Source: Andreprevotia chitinilytica DSM 18519 (lineage in GTDB: Bacteria; Pseudomonadota; Gammaproteobacteria; Burkholderiales; Chitinibacteraceae). Taken from it: DNA of 64,000 nucleotides. The translations under genes were made by a program, and so were the position numbers. The notes under the pieces were generated by a model, which searched no databases, was not told the origin of the DNA, and worked only from the letters and a program-made list of their open reading frames with translations. The stretch is from positions 475,934-539,933 of the forward strand of contig NZ_JONM01000001.1 in the NCBI RefSeq assembly GCF_000711875.1, read 5' to 3'. Below are positions 17,922 to 26,929 of the stretch, piece by piece (within the stretch, counting starts at the first letter, position 1; every line of letters begins with the position of its first letter).

Positions 17922-19106
17922 ATGAATATGCCCACCATCAAACATATTCGTGCCTTCACCGTGCGCGGCGGTGGTGCCGATTATCACGACCAGGGCGGCG
18001 GCCATTGGATCGACGATCACATCGCCACGCCCATGAGCAAGTACGAACAATACCGGCAAAGCCGCCAGAGTTTCGGCATCAACGTGCTCGGCACGCTGGT
18101 GGTGGAAGTGGAAGCGAGCGACGGCACAGTCGGTTTCGCCGTCACAACCGGCGGCGAGCTGGGTGCATTCATCGTCGAGAAGCATCTGGCCCGTTTTGTG
18201 GAAGGCCAGAAAATCACCGACATCGAAAAAATGTGGGATCAGATGTTCAACGCCACGCTGTATTACGGCCGCAAGGGCGTGGTGATCAACACCATCTCTG
18301 GCGTCGATTTGGCGCTGTGGGATTTGCTGGCCAAGGTGCGCGGTGAGCCGGTCCATCAGCTCCTGGGCGGCGCGGTGCGTGATCAACTGCAGTTCTACGC
18401 CACCGGCGCACGGCCGGATCTGGCCAGCGAAATGGGCTTTATCGGCGGCAAGATGCCGCTGCACCACGGTCCGGCCGAAGGCGAAGAGGGCTTGCACAAG
18501 AACCTCGCCATGATCGAAGACATGCGCAACCGCGTCGGCGATGACTTCTGGCTGATGCTCGATTGCTGGATGAGCCTGGACGTCAACTACGCCACCAAGC
18601 TCGCAACCAAGGCGCATCAGTTCGGCCTGAAATGGATCGAAGAGGCGCTGCCGCCAGACGATTACTGGGGCTACGCCGAACTCAAACGCAATGTGCCCAA
18701 GGGCATGCTGGTGACCACCGGCGAGCACGAGGCCACCCGTTGGGGTTTCCGTTTACTGCTGGAAAAAGACTGCTGCGACATCATCCAGCCGGATGTGGGC
18801 TGGTGCGGCGGCATTACCGAGCTGATCAAGATTTCCGCGCTGGCCGATGCCCATAACGTGCTGGTCGTGCCGCATGGCTCGTCGGTCTACAGCTACCACT
18901 TCGTCATCACCCGCCATAACAGCCCGTTCGCCGAGTTCCTGATGATGGCGCCCAAGGCCGATGAGGTCGTGCCGATGTTCAACCCCTTGTTGCTGGATGA
19001 ACCGGTGCCGGTGAATGGCCGAATGAATGTTTCGGCGCTGGATAAACCCGGTTTTGGTGTGCGCTTGAACCCCGAGTGCCAGTTGCATAGGCCATATCAG
19101 CATTAG
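17922..19106 (+). CDS. rhmD: L-rhamnonate dehydratase
   Basis: The 394-residue protein is an enolase-superfamily acid-sugar dehydratase that closely resembles E. coli RhmD. Shared blocks include [40 protein letters not shown] and [18 protein letters not shown]. The metal-binding acids lie in [18 protein letters not shown] and TTGEHEATR, and the catalytic histidine in [12 protein letters not shown]. The enzyme dehydrates L-rhamnonate to 2-keto-3-deoxy-L-rhamnonate. ATG at 17922 is preferred because GGAG precedes it by 5 bp and it matches the E. coli start; the ATG at 17901 overlaps the MFS stop and is the alternative. This gene fixes the identity of the whole cluster. Confidence 0.96.
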   Translation: MNMPTIKHIRAFTVRGGGADYHDQGGGHWIDDHIATPMSKYEQYRQSRQSFGINVLGTLVVEVEASDGTVGFAVTTGGELGAFIVEKHLARFVEGQKITDIEKMWDQMFNATLYYGRKGVVINTISGVDLALWDLLAKVRGEPVHQLLGGAVRDQLQFYATGARPDLASEMGFIGGKMPLHHGPAEGEEGLHKNLAMIEDMRNRVGDDFWLMLDCWMSLDVNYATKLATKAHQFGLKWIEEALPPDDYWGYAELKRNVPKGMLVTTGEHEATRWGFRLLLEKDCCDIIQPDVGWCGGITELIKISALADAHNVLVVPHGSSVYSYHFVITRHNSPFAEFLMMAPKADEVVPMFNPLLLDEPVPVNGRMNVSALDKPGFGVRLNPECQLHRPYQH

Positions 19107-19107
19107 C

Positions 19108-19188
19108 ACGTAGCCCGGACGGCTTGCCGGCCGGGGACTATGTGCTCAATCGAAGTCACCCCGGCCGGCAAATCCGTCCGGGCTACGT
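19108..19188. repeat. Long palindrome, REP-like family B
   Basis: Left arm at 19108-19136 begins ACGTAGCCCGGACGG and right arm at 19158-19188 is its reverse complement with one small bulge. The loop is about 21 bp. The same arms recur at 53066-53159. It lies between rhmD and the rhamnose dehydrogenase gene inside the operon, so it may cause partial termination or stabilise upstream mRNA. Confidence 0.88.
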
Positions 19189-19246
19189 AGTAGTTTTCTT
19201 CCTCCTCCCGCGAGCGTGAGAGGGGAGAAAAACATAAGGAATCGAT

Positions 19247-19999
19247 ATGTTGCTCGAAGGAAAAACCGTCATCGTCACCGGTGGTTCACGTGGCATCGGC
19301 CGCGCCGTGGCGGTGGGTTGCGCCAAGCAAGGCGCAAACGTGGTGGTCAGCCACCACAGCCATGCCGACGAGGTATTGGCGGACATCGACAAAATCGGCG
19401 GCAAGGCCGTTGCAGTGCAAAGCGATATCGCCGACCCAGCTACCGGCACCTTGCTGGTGAACGCTGCCGTTAAACACTTTGGCAGTGTGGATGTGTTGGT
19501 CAGCAACGCCGGCATCTGCCCGTTCCACAGCTTTCTGGATATGCCGGTGGATGTGCTCAAACGCACGATGGAAGTGAACCTGCATGGCGCGTTTTACGTC
19601 ACGCAGGCCGCAGCCAACCGCATGAAAGACCAAGGCCGGGGCGGCGCGATCATTGCGGTCAGCTCGATCTCGGCGCTGGTCGGCGGCGAGATGCAAACGC
19701 ACTACACCCCCACCAAGGCCGGTGTGCATTCACTGATGCAGTCGTGTGCGATCGCGCTGGGCAAATACGGCATCCGCTGCAACTCGGTGCTGCCCGGCAC
19801 CATCCTCACCGACATCAACAAAGACGATCTGGCCGATGCTGACAAGCTCGCCTACATGCAAAACCGCATTCCGCTTGGCCGGCTGGGCGAGCCGGAAGAT
19901 CTGGCCGGCCCGGTGGTGTTCTTGGCATCAGACATGGCGCGCTATGTGACCGGCGCAGCGCTACTGGTCGATGGCGGCCTGTTTGTGAATCTTCAGTAG
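19247..19999 (+). CDS. L-rhamnose 1-dehydrogenase (SDR family)
   Basis: The 250-residue SDR starts MLLEGKTVIVTGGSRGIGRA and contains NAGICPFHSFLDMP, AIIAVSSISALVGGEMQTHY and the ending MARYVTGAALLVDGGLFVNL, blocks remembered from the characterised L-rhamnose 1-dehydrogenase of Azotobacter vinelandii. The catalytic Tyr-Lys pair lies in HYTPTKAG. It oxidises L-rhamnose to L-rhamnono-lactone, the first step of the non-phosphorylated route. The HSHAD stretch after beta-2, lacking Asp, suggests that NADP could be used. ATG at 19247 has AAGGA 7 bp upstream. It is followed by the mutarotase gene after 9 bp. Confidence 0.92.
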   Translation: MLLEGKTVIVTGGSRGIGRAVAVGCAKQGANVVVSHHSHADEVLADIDKIGGKAVAVQSDIADPATGTLLVNAAVKHFGSVDVLVSNAGICPFHSFLDMPVDVLKRTMEVNLHGAFYVTQAAANRMKDQGRGGAIIAVSSISALVGGEMQTHYTPTKAGVHSLMQSCAIALGKYGIRCNSVLPGTILTDINKDDLADADKLAYMQNRIPLGRLGEPEDLAGPVVFLASDMARYVTGAALLVDGGLFVNLQ

Positions 20000-20008
20000 G
20001 CGGCAACC

Positions 20009-20323
20009 ATGCAAACCCACGCCTTTCGCATGACGCTCAATCCCGGCATGCAAGACGAATACAAGCGCCGTCATGACGCGATCTGGCCTGAGCTAGCCGA
20101 TACGTTGCATGCCGCCGGCATCGCGGATTACTGGATTTTTCTCGACGAAGAAACGCACCACCTGTTCGCAGTGTTGAAGGCTGCGGACGATCACAGCATG
20201 GATGAATTGCCGCTGCAGGCCATCGTGCGCAAGTGGTGGCTGCATATGGCGGATATCATGGCGACCCAGCCGGACAGCGCCCCGCAGCAAGTGGCACTGA
20301 AGCCGATGTTTCACCTCGCCTAG
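20009..20323 (+). CDS. rhaM: L-rhamnose mutarotase
   Basis: This 104-residue protein matches E. coli RhaM in length and key sequence: [13 protein letters not shown], which holds the catalytic His22, then [17 protein letters not shown] and [16 protein letters not shown]. It interconverts the alpha and beta anomers of L-rhamnopyranose so that the dehydrogenase or transporter receives its preferred form. It lies between the rhamnose dehydrogenase and lactonase genes, where it would feed the first oxidation. Confidence 0.95.
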   Translation: MQTHAFRMTLNPGMQDEYKRRHDAIWPELADTLHAAGIADYWIFLDEETHHLFAVLKAADDHSMDELPLQAIVRKWWLHMADIMATQPDSAPQQVALKPMFHLA

Positions 20324-20343
20324 ATCAGAGACAGAGAACAGCC

Positions 20344-21237
20344 ATGCAAGTCGTCGACCCACATATTCATCTTTGGGACCTTTCCAGTCAGTGCTATCCG
20401 TGGATGGAAAGCGAAACCGAGTCGTTCAGCGGCGATATCACGCCGATTCGCCGCAATTATCTGGTCGCCGATCTGCTGGCGGACGCGGCGGCCGGTGGCA
20501 TCGAGGTGCTCAAGACCGTGCACGTCGAGGCCAATCATGCCGATCCGCTGGCAGAAACCAGCTGGTTGCAAAGCGTGGCGGATGACCCGGCGAACCGGAA
20601 TATGCCCAACGCCATCGTCGCTGCCGTGGATTTCTCCGTGGAAGACGCCGAGCCCTTGCTGGCGGCGCATTGCGAATTCAAGAACGTACGTGGCGTGCGG
20701 CAGATTCTGAATGTGCACGACAACCCGTATTACGACTATGTGGGCCGCCAATACATGAGCGAGCTGGTATGGCGGCGCAATCTCAAGCTGCTGGCGAAGT
20801 TCGGCCTGAGCTTTGATTTGCAGCTGTACCCGTCGCAAATGCCGCTGGCGATGTTGTTGGCGCGGGATAGCGCCGATACGCAATTCGTCATCAACCACGC
20901 CGGCATGTTCGTCGATCGCAATACCACGGCCGGTTGGCGGGAGTGGCGCGATGGCCTGGCGCTGCTCGCGACCAATCCGAACGTTGCCATCAAGATCAGC
21001 GGTCTTGGCATGTTCGATCACCGTTGGACGGTGGAAAGCCTGCGGCCGTATGTGCTGCAGGTGATCGATACCTTCGGGCCGGAGCGCTGCCTGTTTGCAT
21101 CCAACTTCCCGGTGGATCGGTTGTACGGCAGTTACTCGGCCTTGTGGCGAGCGTATGCCGACATCGTGTCCGGCTTTAGTGCCTCAGAGCAAGCGATGCT
21201 GTTTCGCGAGAACGCCGAGCGAATTTATCGAATTTGA
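20344..21237 (+). CDS. Amidohydrolase-family lactonase, likely L-rhamnono-1,4-lactonase
   Basis: The 297-residue protein is a COG3618-type TIM-barrel hydrolase. It opens with VVDPHIHLWD (metal-binding HxH) and has KTVHVEANHADPLAETSWLQ, TQFVINHAGMFVDR (metal-site histidine) and CLFASNFPVDRLYGSY (catalytic Asp near the C-terminus). In L-rhamnose and L-fucose pathways such enzymes hydrolyse the sugar lactone to the acid. Its place after dehydrogenase and mutarotase matches lactone opening before rhamnonate dehydratase. ATG at 20344 starts directly before the HxH motif; longer in-frame openings run into rhaM. Substrate is inferred from context. Confidence 0.88.
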   Translation: MQVVDPHIHLWDLSSQCYPWMESETESFSGDITPIRRNYLVADLLADAAAGGIEVLKTVHVEANHADPLAETSWLQSVADDPANRNMPNAIVAAVDFSVEDAEPLLAAHCEFKNVRGVRQILNVHDNPYYDYVGRQYMSELVWRRNLKLLAKFGLSFDLQLYPSQMPLAMLLARDSADTQFVINHAGMFVDRNTTAGWREWRDGLALLATNPNVAIKISGLGMFDHRWTVESLRPYVLQVIDTFGPERCLFASNFPVDRLYGSYSALWRAYADIVSGFSASEQAMLFRENAERIYRI

Positions 21238-21243
21238 GTTTTT

Positions 21244-21279
21244 CATCCCCCCGGTTGAAAGGGGGGTAAGGGGGGGATG
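21244..21279 (+). terminator. GC hairpin between lactonase and rhaT
   Basis: CATCCCCCC at 21244-21252 pairs with GGGGGGGATG at 21270-21279; a second run GGGGGG at 21261-21266 gives an alternative fold. There is no T-run, so it is more likely an mRNA-processing or attenuation hairpin dividing enzyme and transporter genes. Confidence 0.5.
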
Positions 21280-21339
21280 TCGGTGGCAGTTCTTGTTTCA
21301 TGTGTTGCCGACATCCTCCTCGAACCAGGAGGCAGCATC

Positions 21340-22866
21340 ATGACCACCCCAGCAACACCACCCCGGTTGGAACTGCGCCATGCCAGCAAGCGCTTTGGCG
21401 AAGTCCGGGCCTTGATCGATGCCTCGCTCACCTTGCGCCGCGGTGAAGTGCACGCGCTGCTTGGCGAGAACGGCGCGGGTAAATCCACGTTGGTCAAAAT
21501 CCTTGCCGGCGTGCATCAGCCGGACGGCGGCGAGTTACTTGTTGACGGTCAGCCATGCCGATTCGCCCGGCCATCCGCTGCCATCGCAGCCGGCATTGCA
21601 GTCATCTATCAGGAACCGACGCTGTTCCCCGATCTATCGATCGCCGAGAACATCTATATGGGCCGCCAGCCACTGGATCGGATCGGCCGCATCCGTTACG
21701 ACGTGATGGAGCAGGCGGTAGAGGAAATGCTGGTTTCTCTGGGGGTACAGCTCAAGGCAGCGCAGTTGGTGCGCGGTTTGTCGATTGCCGATCAGCAAGT
21801 GGTCGAGATTGCCAAGGCACTGTCGCTCAACGCCAATGTGTTGATCATGGACGAGCCGACTGCCGCGCTTTCCAAACCGGAAGTCGAGCGCTTGTTCGCC
21901 ATCGCGGAACGGTTGCGCGATGCCGGGGTTGCCATCCTGTTCATCACCCACCGCTTGGAAGAGGTATTCCGCCTCACCCAGCGCATCACCATCATGCGTG
22001 ACGGAGCCGCCGTGCATTTCGCCGCGACCAGCGAGATGGATCACGACAGCATCGTCGCCAAGATGGTCGGCCGTGATCTTGCCACCTATTACCCGAAAGT
22101 CGATGTAGTGCCGGGCGAGGTGGCGTTGTCAGTCAACAAGCTCACTCGGCGCGGCGTGTTCAAAAATATTTCGTTCGACGTGCGGCGCGGCGAGATCGTG
22201 GCGTTGGCTGGTCTGGTCGGGGCAGGGCGTAGCGAGGTGGCGCGAGCCATCTTTGGCATCGATCCGGTCGATGGCGGTGAAGTCTTGGTACAGGGCAAAC
22301 GCTTGCAACTCGGCAAGCCGGCACTGGCGGTTAACGCCGGGTTGGCGCTGGTGCCGGAAGACCGCCGTCAGCAAGGTCTGGCGCTCGATTTGCCCATTGC
22401 GCGTAATGCCTCGCTCACCGTTCTGGCGCGTTTGGGCCGGCACGGCCTGATTTCGGCCAATACCGAACGGCAACTCGCTGCCCACTGGGGCGGCAAGCTC
22501 AAGCTCAAGGCGCACACCATGGACGTAGCGGCCGGCACCTTGTCCGGCGGCAACCAGCAGAAAGTGGTGCTGGGCAAATGGCTCGCCACTAATCCCCACG
22601 TCTTGATCATTGACGAGCCTACCCGCGGCATCGACGTCGGCGCCAAGGCCGAGGTCTACCAGACGCTGACCGATCTGGTACAGGCGGGCATGGCGGTACT
22701 GATGATTTCCAGCGAACTGCCCGAAGTGCTCGGCATGGCTGATCGCGTGCTGGTGATGTGCGAAGGGCGCATTACTGCTGATATTCCCCGTAGCGAAGCC
22801 AACGAAGAACGCATCATGGCCGCCGCGCTCGGGCAAGCCGAACAACCATTGCGGAGGGCCGCATGA
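21340..22866 (+). CDS. rhaT: Rhamnose ABC transporter ATPase (double ATPase)
   Basis: This 508-residue cytoplasmic protein has two ABC domains, the normal build of carbohydrate-uptake CUT2 ATPases. Domain 1 has Walker [17 protein letters not shown], signature [16 protein letters not shown] and Walker [12 protein letters not shown]. Domain 2 has the degenerate Walker A-like [16 protein letters not shown], signature [15 protein letters not shown] and Walker [16 protein letters not shown] at 21340 is preceded by a perfect AGGAGG. It would power rhamnose import with RhaP, RhaQ and RhaS, as in the rhaSTPQ system of Rhizobium leguminosarum. It overlaps rhaP by ATGA. Confidence 0.92.
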   Translation: MTTPATPPRLELRHASKRFGEVRALIDASLTLRRGEVHALLGENGAGKSTLVKILAGVHQPDGGELLVDGQPCRFARPSAAIAAGIAVIYQEPTLFPDLSIAENIYMGRQPLDRIGRIRYDVMEQAVEEMLVSLGVQLKAAQLVRGLSIADQQVVEIAKALSLNANVLIMDEPTAALSKPEVERLFAIAERLRDAGVAILFITHRLEEVFRLTQRITIMRDGAAVHFAATSEMDHDSIVAKMVGRDLATYYPKVDVVPGEVALSVNKLTRRGVFKNISFDVRRGEIVALAGLVGAGRSEVARAIFGIDPVDGGEVLVQGKRLQLGKPALAVNAGLALVPEDRRQQGLALDLPIARNASLTVLARLGRHGLISANTERQLAAHWGGKLKLKAHTMDVAAGTLSGGNQQKVVLGKWLATNPHVLIIDEPTRGIDVGAKAEVYQTLTDLVQAGMAVLMISSELPEVLGMADRVLVMCEGRITADIPRSEANEERIMAAALGQAEQPLRRAA

Positions 22867-23957
22867 ATTCCATCGTTCACATGCCGAAAGCCATACCGAT
22901 CAACTCGCCAACGGTTCCCGTCGAAATGACCGGGCTAACGCAGCCTGCCAGCAAGACCGAACCCTCGCGTTGGTTCCTGTTCCTCGGCCGCCATCGCGAA
23001 AGCACGCTGATTGCCGTGTTGTTGGCGTTGATCGCCGGCACCGCGCTCGCCAGCCCGCATTTCCTGAACCTGCAAAACCTGCGCGATGTGCTACTCAACG
23101 TAGCCATCATTTCCATGCTGACCGCCGGCATGACGGTGGTGATGCTGATGCGACATATCGATCTATCGATCAGCTCCACGGTGGGCATTACCGCCTATGC
23201 GGTGGGGAGCTTGTTCGTTGCCATTCCGGGGCTGCCAGTACCCGTGGCCGTGCTCGCCGGGGTGCTGATCGGCTGTGCCGCGGGTTGTATCAATGGCGCG
23301 CTGGTCACCTTTGGCCGCGTGCCATCACTGGTGGCAACGCTCTCGACCCTCTACATCTTTCGCGGCATCGATTACGCCTGGGTGCATGGCGGCCAGATCA
23401 ACGCGACCAGCTTGCCGGATTCATTCGCACTGCTCGCGAATGGCGATGTGCTGGGTGTACCGGTGCTGGTCCTGATCGCCCTCGCCGTGCTGACGGTGAT
23501 CGGCTACTACCTCAAGCACTATCGCGGCGGGCGGGAGTTCTACGCCATTGGCTCGAACCCGGAAGCCGCCAATCTTGCCGGCATCCGCGTCAGTCGTCGT
23601 GTGTTCAAGGGGTTTGTGTTGTCTGGTGCGCTGGCTGGTTTGGCCGGGGTGTTGTGGTTGGCGCGTTTTGGCACGGTGGATGCCAGCACGGCGAAGGGCA
23701 TCGAGCTGCAAGTGGTGGCCGCCGCCGTAGTGGGCAGCGTGGCGATCACCGGCGGGGTCGGCAATGTGTGGGGTGCAACGCTTGGCGCACTACTGCTGGG
23801 GGTGATCAACCTGTCACTGGTGGTGCTGAAGGTGTCGCCGTTCTGGCAACTGGCGATTCAAGGCGCGTTGATCGTGCTGGCCATTGCGACCGATACGCTG
23901 CTGTCCCGCGCCATTGCGCGCTGGACGATGAAAAAACGCGATCACGGGGAGGCCTGA
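22863..23957 (+). CDS. rhaP: Rhamnose ABC transporter permease RhaP
   Basis: The 364-residue inner-membrane protein is a CUT2-family sugar permease (RbsC type). About nine or ten hydrophobic helices follow a roughly 45-residue cytoplasmic N-terminal tail. Recognisable blocks are [37 protein letters not shown]-like [20 protein letters not shown], the cytoplasmic loop [19 protein letters not shown], and [19 protein letters not shown]. It forms the rhamnose channel together with RhaQ encoded directly downstream. Confidence 0.9.
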   Translation: MNSIVHMPKAIPINSPTVPVEMTGLTQPASKTEPSRWFLFLGRHRESTLIAVLLALIAGTALASPHFLNLQNLRDVLLNVAIISMLTAGMTVVMLMRHIDLSISSTVGITAYAVGSLFVAIPGLPVPVAVLAGVLIGCAAGCINGALVTFGRVPSLVATLSTLYIFRGIDYAWVHGGQINATSLPDSFALLANGDVLGVPVLVLIALAVLTVIGYYLKHYRGGREFYAIGSNPEAANLAGIRVSRRVFKGFVLSGALAGLAGVLWLARFGTVDASTAKGIELQVVAAAVVGSVAITGGVGNVWGATLGALLLGVINLSLVVLKVSPFWQLAIQGALIVLAIATDTLLSRAIARWTMKKRDHGEA

Positions 23958-23959
23958 AC

Positions 23960-24934
23960 ATGAACAAGTCCAAACATTTTTCCTGGGAAGCCATGCTGTG
24001 CGTAGTGCTGATTGCGTCGCTGGCGCTCGGGCGTGGCCTGTCGCCGGATTTCCTCGGCGCATCCAATTTCTCCAACCTGCTGGCTGATTTCACCGAAATC
24101 GCGCTGATGGCCTTGCCGATGACACTGATCATCGTAGCGGCCGAGATCGATCTGTCGGTGGCCTCGGTCATGGGCATGTCGAGCGCTTTGATGGGCGTGC
24201 TCTGGCACATGGGGTTACCCATGCCGGCAGTGATTGTTACCTGCCTGGTTGCCGGCACGCTGGCCGGCTTGTTCAACGGTGTGGTGATCGTCAAATTCGC
24301 CCTGCCGTCGCTGGCGGTCACCATCGGCACCATGGCGCTGTTTCGTGGCTGTGCCTATTTGCTGCTGGGCGATCAGGCGATTGCAGATTTTCCGGGCAAC
24401 TACACGCTGTTCGGTATCAGCAACGTGGGCGATAGCTTCATTCCACAGCCCTTCGTCATCGTGATCATCGCGGCGATCCTGTTCACGGTGCTGCTGCAGG
24501 CCACGCCGTTCGGCCGCAGTTTGTACGCCATCGGCAGCAACCAGACTGCAGCGCATTTCTCCGGCATCAACGTCGCGCGCACCAAGCTCAGGTTGTTCGT
24601 ATTGAGCGGCTTCATGAGTGCGTTGGCTGGCGTGATCTACACGCTGCGCTTTTCCAGTGCCCGGGGTGACAACGGCGAAGGCTTCGAGCTTTCGGTGGTC
24701 GCTGCGGTGCTGTTTGGTGGCGTCTCCATCTTCGGCGGCAAAGGCTCTCTGGTGGGCGTGTTGCTGTCGCTGGTCATCATCGGCGTACTCAAGAACGCAC
24801 TCACGCTGTCGGATGTTTCGAGCGAAGTGCTCACTATCGTCACTGGCTTGTTGCTGTTGTCGTCGGTGCTCGTACCCAACCTGCTGGCACGGTGGCGCGA
24901 ATCGCGGCAACGGCGTGCGCTGGCGGCTGCCTGA
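23960..24934 (+). CDS. rhaQ: Rhamnose ABC transporter permease RhaQ
   Basis: This 324-residue CUT2 permease partner of RhaP starts at ATG 23960, two bases after the rhaP stop, with GGGGAGG upstream. A much longer in-frame opening reaches back to 22970 but runs through rhaP in another frame and is not credible. Motifs include TLIIVAAEIDLSVASVMGMS, VIVKFALPSLAVTIGTMALF, SLYAIGSNQTAAHFSGINVA and AVLFGGVSIFGGKGSLVGVL. It has about nine or ten membrane helices. Confidence 0.92.
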   Translation: MNKSKHFSWEAMLCVVLIASLALGRGLSPDFLGASNFSNLLADFTEIALMALPMTLIIVAAEIDLSVASVMGMSSALMGVLWHMGLPMPAVIVTCLVAGTLAGLFNGVVIVKFALPSLAVTIGTMALFRGCAYLLLGDQAIADFPGNYTLFGISNVGDSFIPQPFVIVIIAAILFTVLLQATPFGRSLYAIGSNQTAAHFSGINVARTKLRLFVLSGFMSALAGVIYTLRFSSARGDNGEGFELSVVAAVLFGGVSIFGGKGSLVGVLLSLVIIGVLKNALTLSDVSSEVLTIVTGLLLLSSVLVPNLLARWRESRQRRALAAA

Positions 24935-25048
24935 AACGGATTTTTTCAAAGAACTTGTTGGACTCGATGTTGTAACCGCAGTACCCACACAACTCACAAC
25001 GTGACGGCTTTGGGCCGCCCGATGTGGATCACACGAAGGAGTCGAATC

Positions 25049-26047
25049 ATGTTGAGAAAAGTGCAAATGCTCGCCTTGCCGATGTTGCTGGCGACGCTCA
25101 TGGCCGGGGTTGGCGCAGCGGAGCTTAAAAAGGATCTGAAGATCGCCTTCCTGCCCAAGCAGATCAACAACCCGTATGAAGTGATCGCTGATGAGGGTGG
25201 CATGACGGCGATCAAGGAATTCGGCGGCATAGGCAAGGTGGTCGGCCCGTCCGATGCTGGCGCATCGTCACAAGTGCAGTACGTCAACACGCTGATCACG
25301 CAAAAGCAGCATGCCATCGTGATCGCAGCCAATGATGCCAACGCGGTCGTGCCGTATCTGAAGAAGGCTCAGGCGGCAGGCATCAAGGTGGTAACGTTCG
25401 ATTCGGATACCTCGCCGGACGGTCGGCAGATTTTCGTCAACCAGGCGGATAGCGAAGGCATTGGCCGTGCCCAGCTGCAATTGCTGGCGAAGTTGATCGG
25501 CGGGGAAGGCGAATTCGCCATCCTGTCCGCCACCCCCAACGCCACCAACCAGAACACCTGGATCAAGTGGATGCAGGAAGAACTGAAAAAGCCTGAATAC
25601 GCCAAGATGAAGCTGGTGAAGGTGGCCTACGGCAACGACGACGACCAGAAATCCTTCGTCGAAACGCAGGGTTTGCTGCAGGCCTATCCAAAGCTGAAAG
25701 GCATCATCTCACCGACCACGGTCGGCATCTCGGCGGCGGCGCGTTATCTCTCCACCTCACCACGTAAAGGCCAAGTCGCCATCACTGGCTTGGGCACACC
25801 GAACCAGATGCGCGCTTTTGTGAAGAACGGTACGGTGAAAGCGTTCCAGTTGTGGGACCCCGGTCAGCTGGGTTATCTCGCCGCCTATGCCGCTGCGCAT
25901 CTCGCCGCTGGCAACATCACCGGCAAGGAAGGCGAATCGTTCGACGCAGGCAAGCTGGGCAAGCGCACCGTGGGCAAGAATGGTGAGGTAGTCCTTGGAC
26001 CGCCGACCACGTTCGATGCCAGCAATATCGACAACTTCAATTTCTGA
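25049..26047 (+). CDS. rhaS: Rhamnose ABC transporter periplasmic binding protein RhaS
   Basis: The 332-residue precursor has a signal peptide (MLALPMLLATLMAGVGA) and a family-1 periplasmic sugar-binding fold: IAFLPKQINNPYEVIADEGG, VGPSDAGASSQVQYVNTLI, KVVTFDSDTSPDGRQIFVNQ and GLGTPNQMRAFVKNGTVKAF. The sequence pattern is that of rhamnose-binding RhaS of rhizobia. ATG at 25049 is preceded by AAGGAG. The order rhaT-rhaP-rhaQ-rhaS places it last in the importer block. A hairpin follows 17 bp after its stop. Confidence 0.91.
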   Translation: MLRKVQMLALPMLLATLMAGVGAAELKKDLKIAFLPKQINNPYEVIADEGGMTAIKEFGGIGKVVGPSDAGASSQVQYVNTLITQKQHAIVIAANDANAVVPYLKKAQAAGIKVVTFDSDTSPDGRQIFVNQADSEGIGRAQLQLLAKLIGGEGEFAILSATPNATNQNTWIKWMQEELKKPEYAKMKLVKVAYGNDDDQKSFVETQGLLQAYPKLKGIISPTTVGISAAARYLSTSPRKGQVAITGLGTPNQMRAFVKNGTVKAFQLWDPGQLGYLAAYAAAHLAAGNITGKEGESFDAGKLGKRTVGKNGEVVLGPPTTFDASNIDNFNF

Positions 26048-26064
26048 TTGCCAAGTGATTGAAC

Positions 26065-26088
26065 AGGGGCGGCTAAATAGTCGCCCCT
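26065..26088 (+). terminator. Stem-loop after rhaS
   Basis: A 10-bp stem (AGGGGCGGCT with AGTCGCCCCT, one G-T pair) and an AAAT loop lie between rhaS and lutA. The downstream sequence TTGATGTCT is only weakly T-rich, so it is a partial terminator or stabilising hairpin. Confidence 0.6.
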
Positions 26089-26185
26089 TGATGTCTCTGC
26101 CCAACCAATTTCAGGCATTACCGACATCTGCGGCCGTCAATTTCATTGTATTTAGTAGTGGTTCCCTTGCGAATCTGGAGCAAGC

Positions 26186-26929
26186 ATGCGGGTTGCGTTG
26201 TTCATTCCCTGTTTCATCGATACCTTTTTCCCCGAAGTCGGCATCGCCACGCTGGAATTGCTGGAGCGGGTCGGCTGCCAGGTGGTTTACCCGCCCAACC
26301 AGACCTGTTGTGGTCAGCCCTTGGGCAATAGCGGCTGCCAAGCTGATGCCCGTGCGGCGGAAACGCTGTTTGTACAGAACTTTGCTGACTTCGATTACAT
26401 CGTTTCTCCCTCCGGTAGCTGCGTGCATCACGTGCGTGATCATCTGACGGCGGCACCAGATGACGATGCGCGTGCGAGGGTGCGCACTAATACCTACGAA
26501 CTTGTCGAGTTTCTACACGATGTATTGAATATCCGCGATTTTCCGTGGGCCGAGTTCCCGCACAAGGTAGGTTTGCACAATAGCTGCGGCACCTTGCGGC
26601 GGCTCAACCACGCCAGCTCCAGTGAATTGAATCTGCCGTTCTTCTCCAAGCCACTGGATTTGCTGCAAGGCGTCAAAGGCATCGAATTCGCGGCGCCGCA
26701 ACGGCCGGATGAGTGTTGCGGATTTGGCGGTACCTTCTGCGTGACCGAAGAACCGGTATCGGCACGCATGGGCTACGACAAAGTCCGTGATCACGCTGGC
26801 GCAGGGGCGGAATACATTGTGTCGGCGGACATGTCTTGCCTGATGCATCAAAAAGGCTGCGCCGAGCGGCTGGGTTTACCGCTCAAGTTCATCCACATTG
26901 CGCAAATCCTGAATGGGGCCAAGGCATGA
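26186..26929 (+). CDS. lutA: L-lactate oxidation complex subunit LutA
   Basis: The 247-residue protein is a LutA/YkgE-type iron-sulfur or disulfide oxidoreductase subunit. It begins MRVALFIPCFIDTFFPEVG and carries the two cysteine-rich CCG motifs: QTCCGQPLGNSG and DECCGFGGTFCV, with HNSCGTLRRLNH and MSCLMHQKGCAERLGLP completing the clusters. LutABC oxidises L-lactate to pyruvate in the cytoplasm. It overlaps lutB by ATGA. The position directly after the rhamnose genes fits disposal of the L-lactate made by the diketo-acid hydrolase. Confidence 0.94.
   Translation: MRVALFIPCFIDTFFPEVGIATLELLERVGCQVVYPPNQTCCGQPLGNSGCQADARAAETLFVQNFADFDYIVSPSGSCVHHVRDHLTAAPDDDARARVRTNTYELVEFLHDVLNIRDFPWAEFPHKVGLHNSCGTLRRLNHASSSELNLPFFSKPLDLLQGVKGIEFAAPQRPDECCGFGGTFCVTEEPVSARMGYDKVRDHAGAGAEYIVSADMSCLMHQKGCAERLGLPLKFIHIAQILNGAKA

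Noticed and set aside
22970-23959. 330-codon N-terminal extension of rhaQ
   Set aside because: It runs through rhaP in another frame and encodes Arg-rich nonsense; the ATG at 23960 has a good ribosome-binding site.
26065-26088. Riboswitch before lutA
   Set aside because: Only one short hairpin is present; no conserved aptamer-like multi-stem structure could be drawn.
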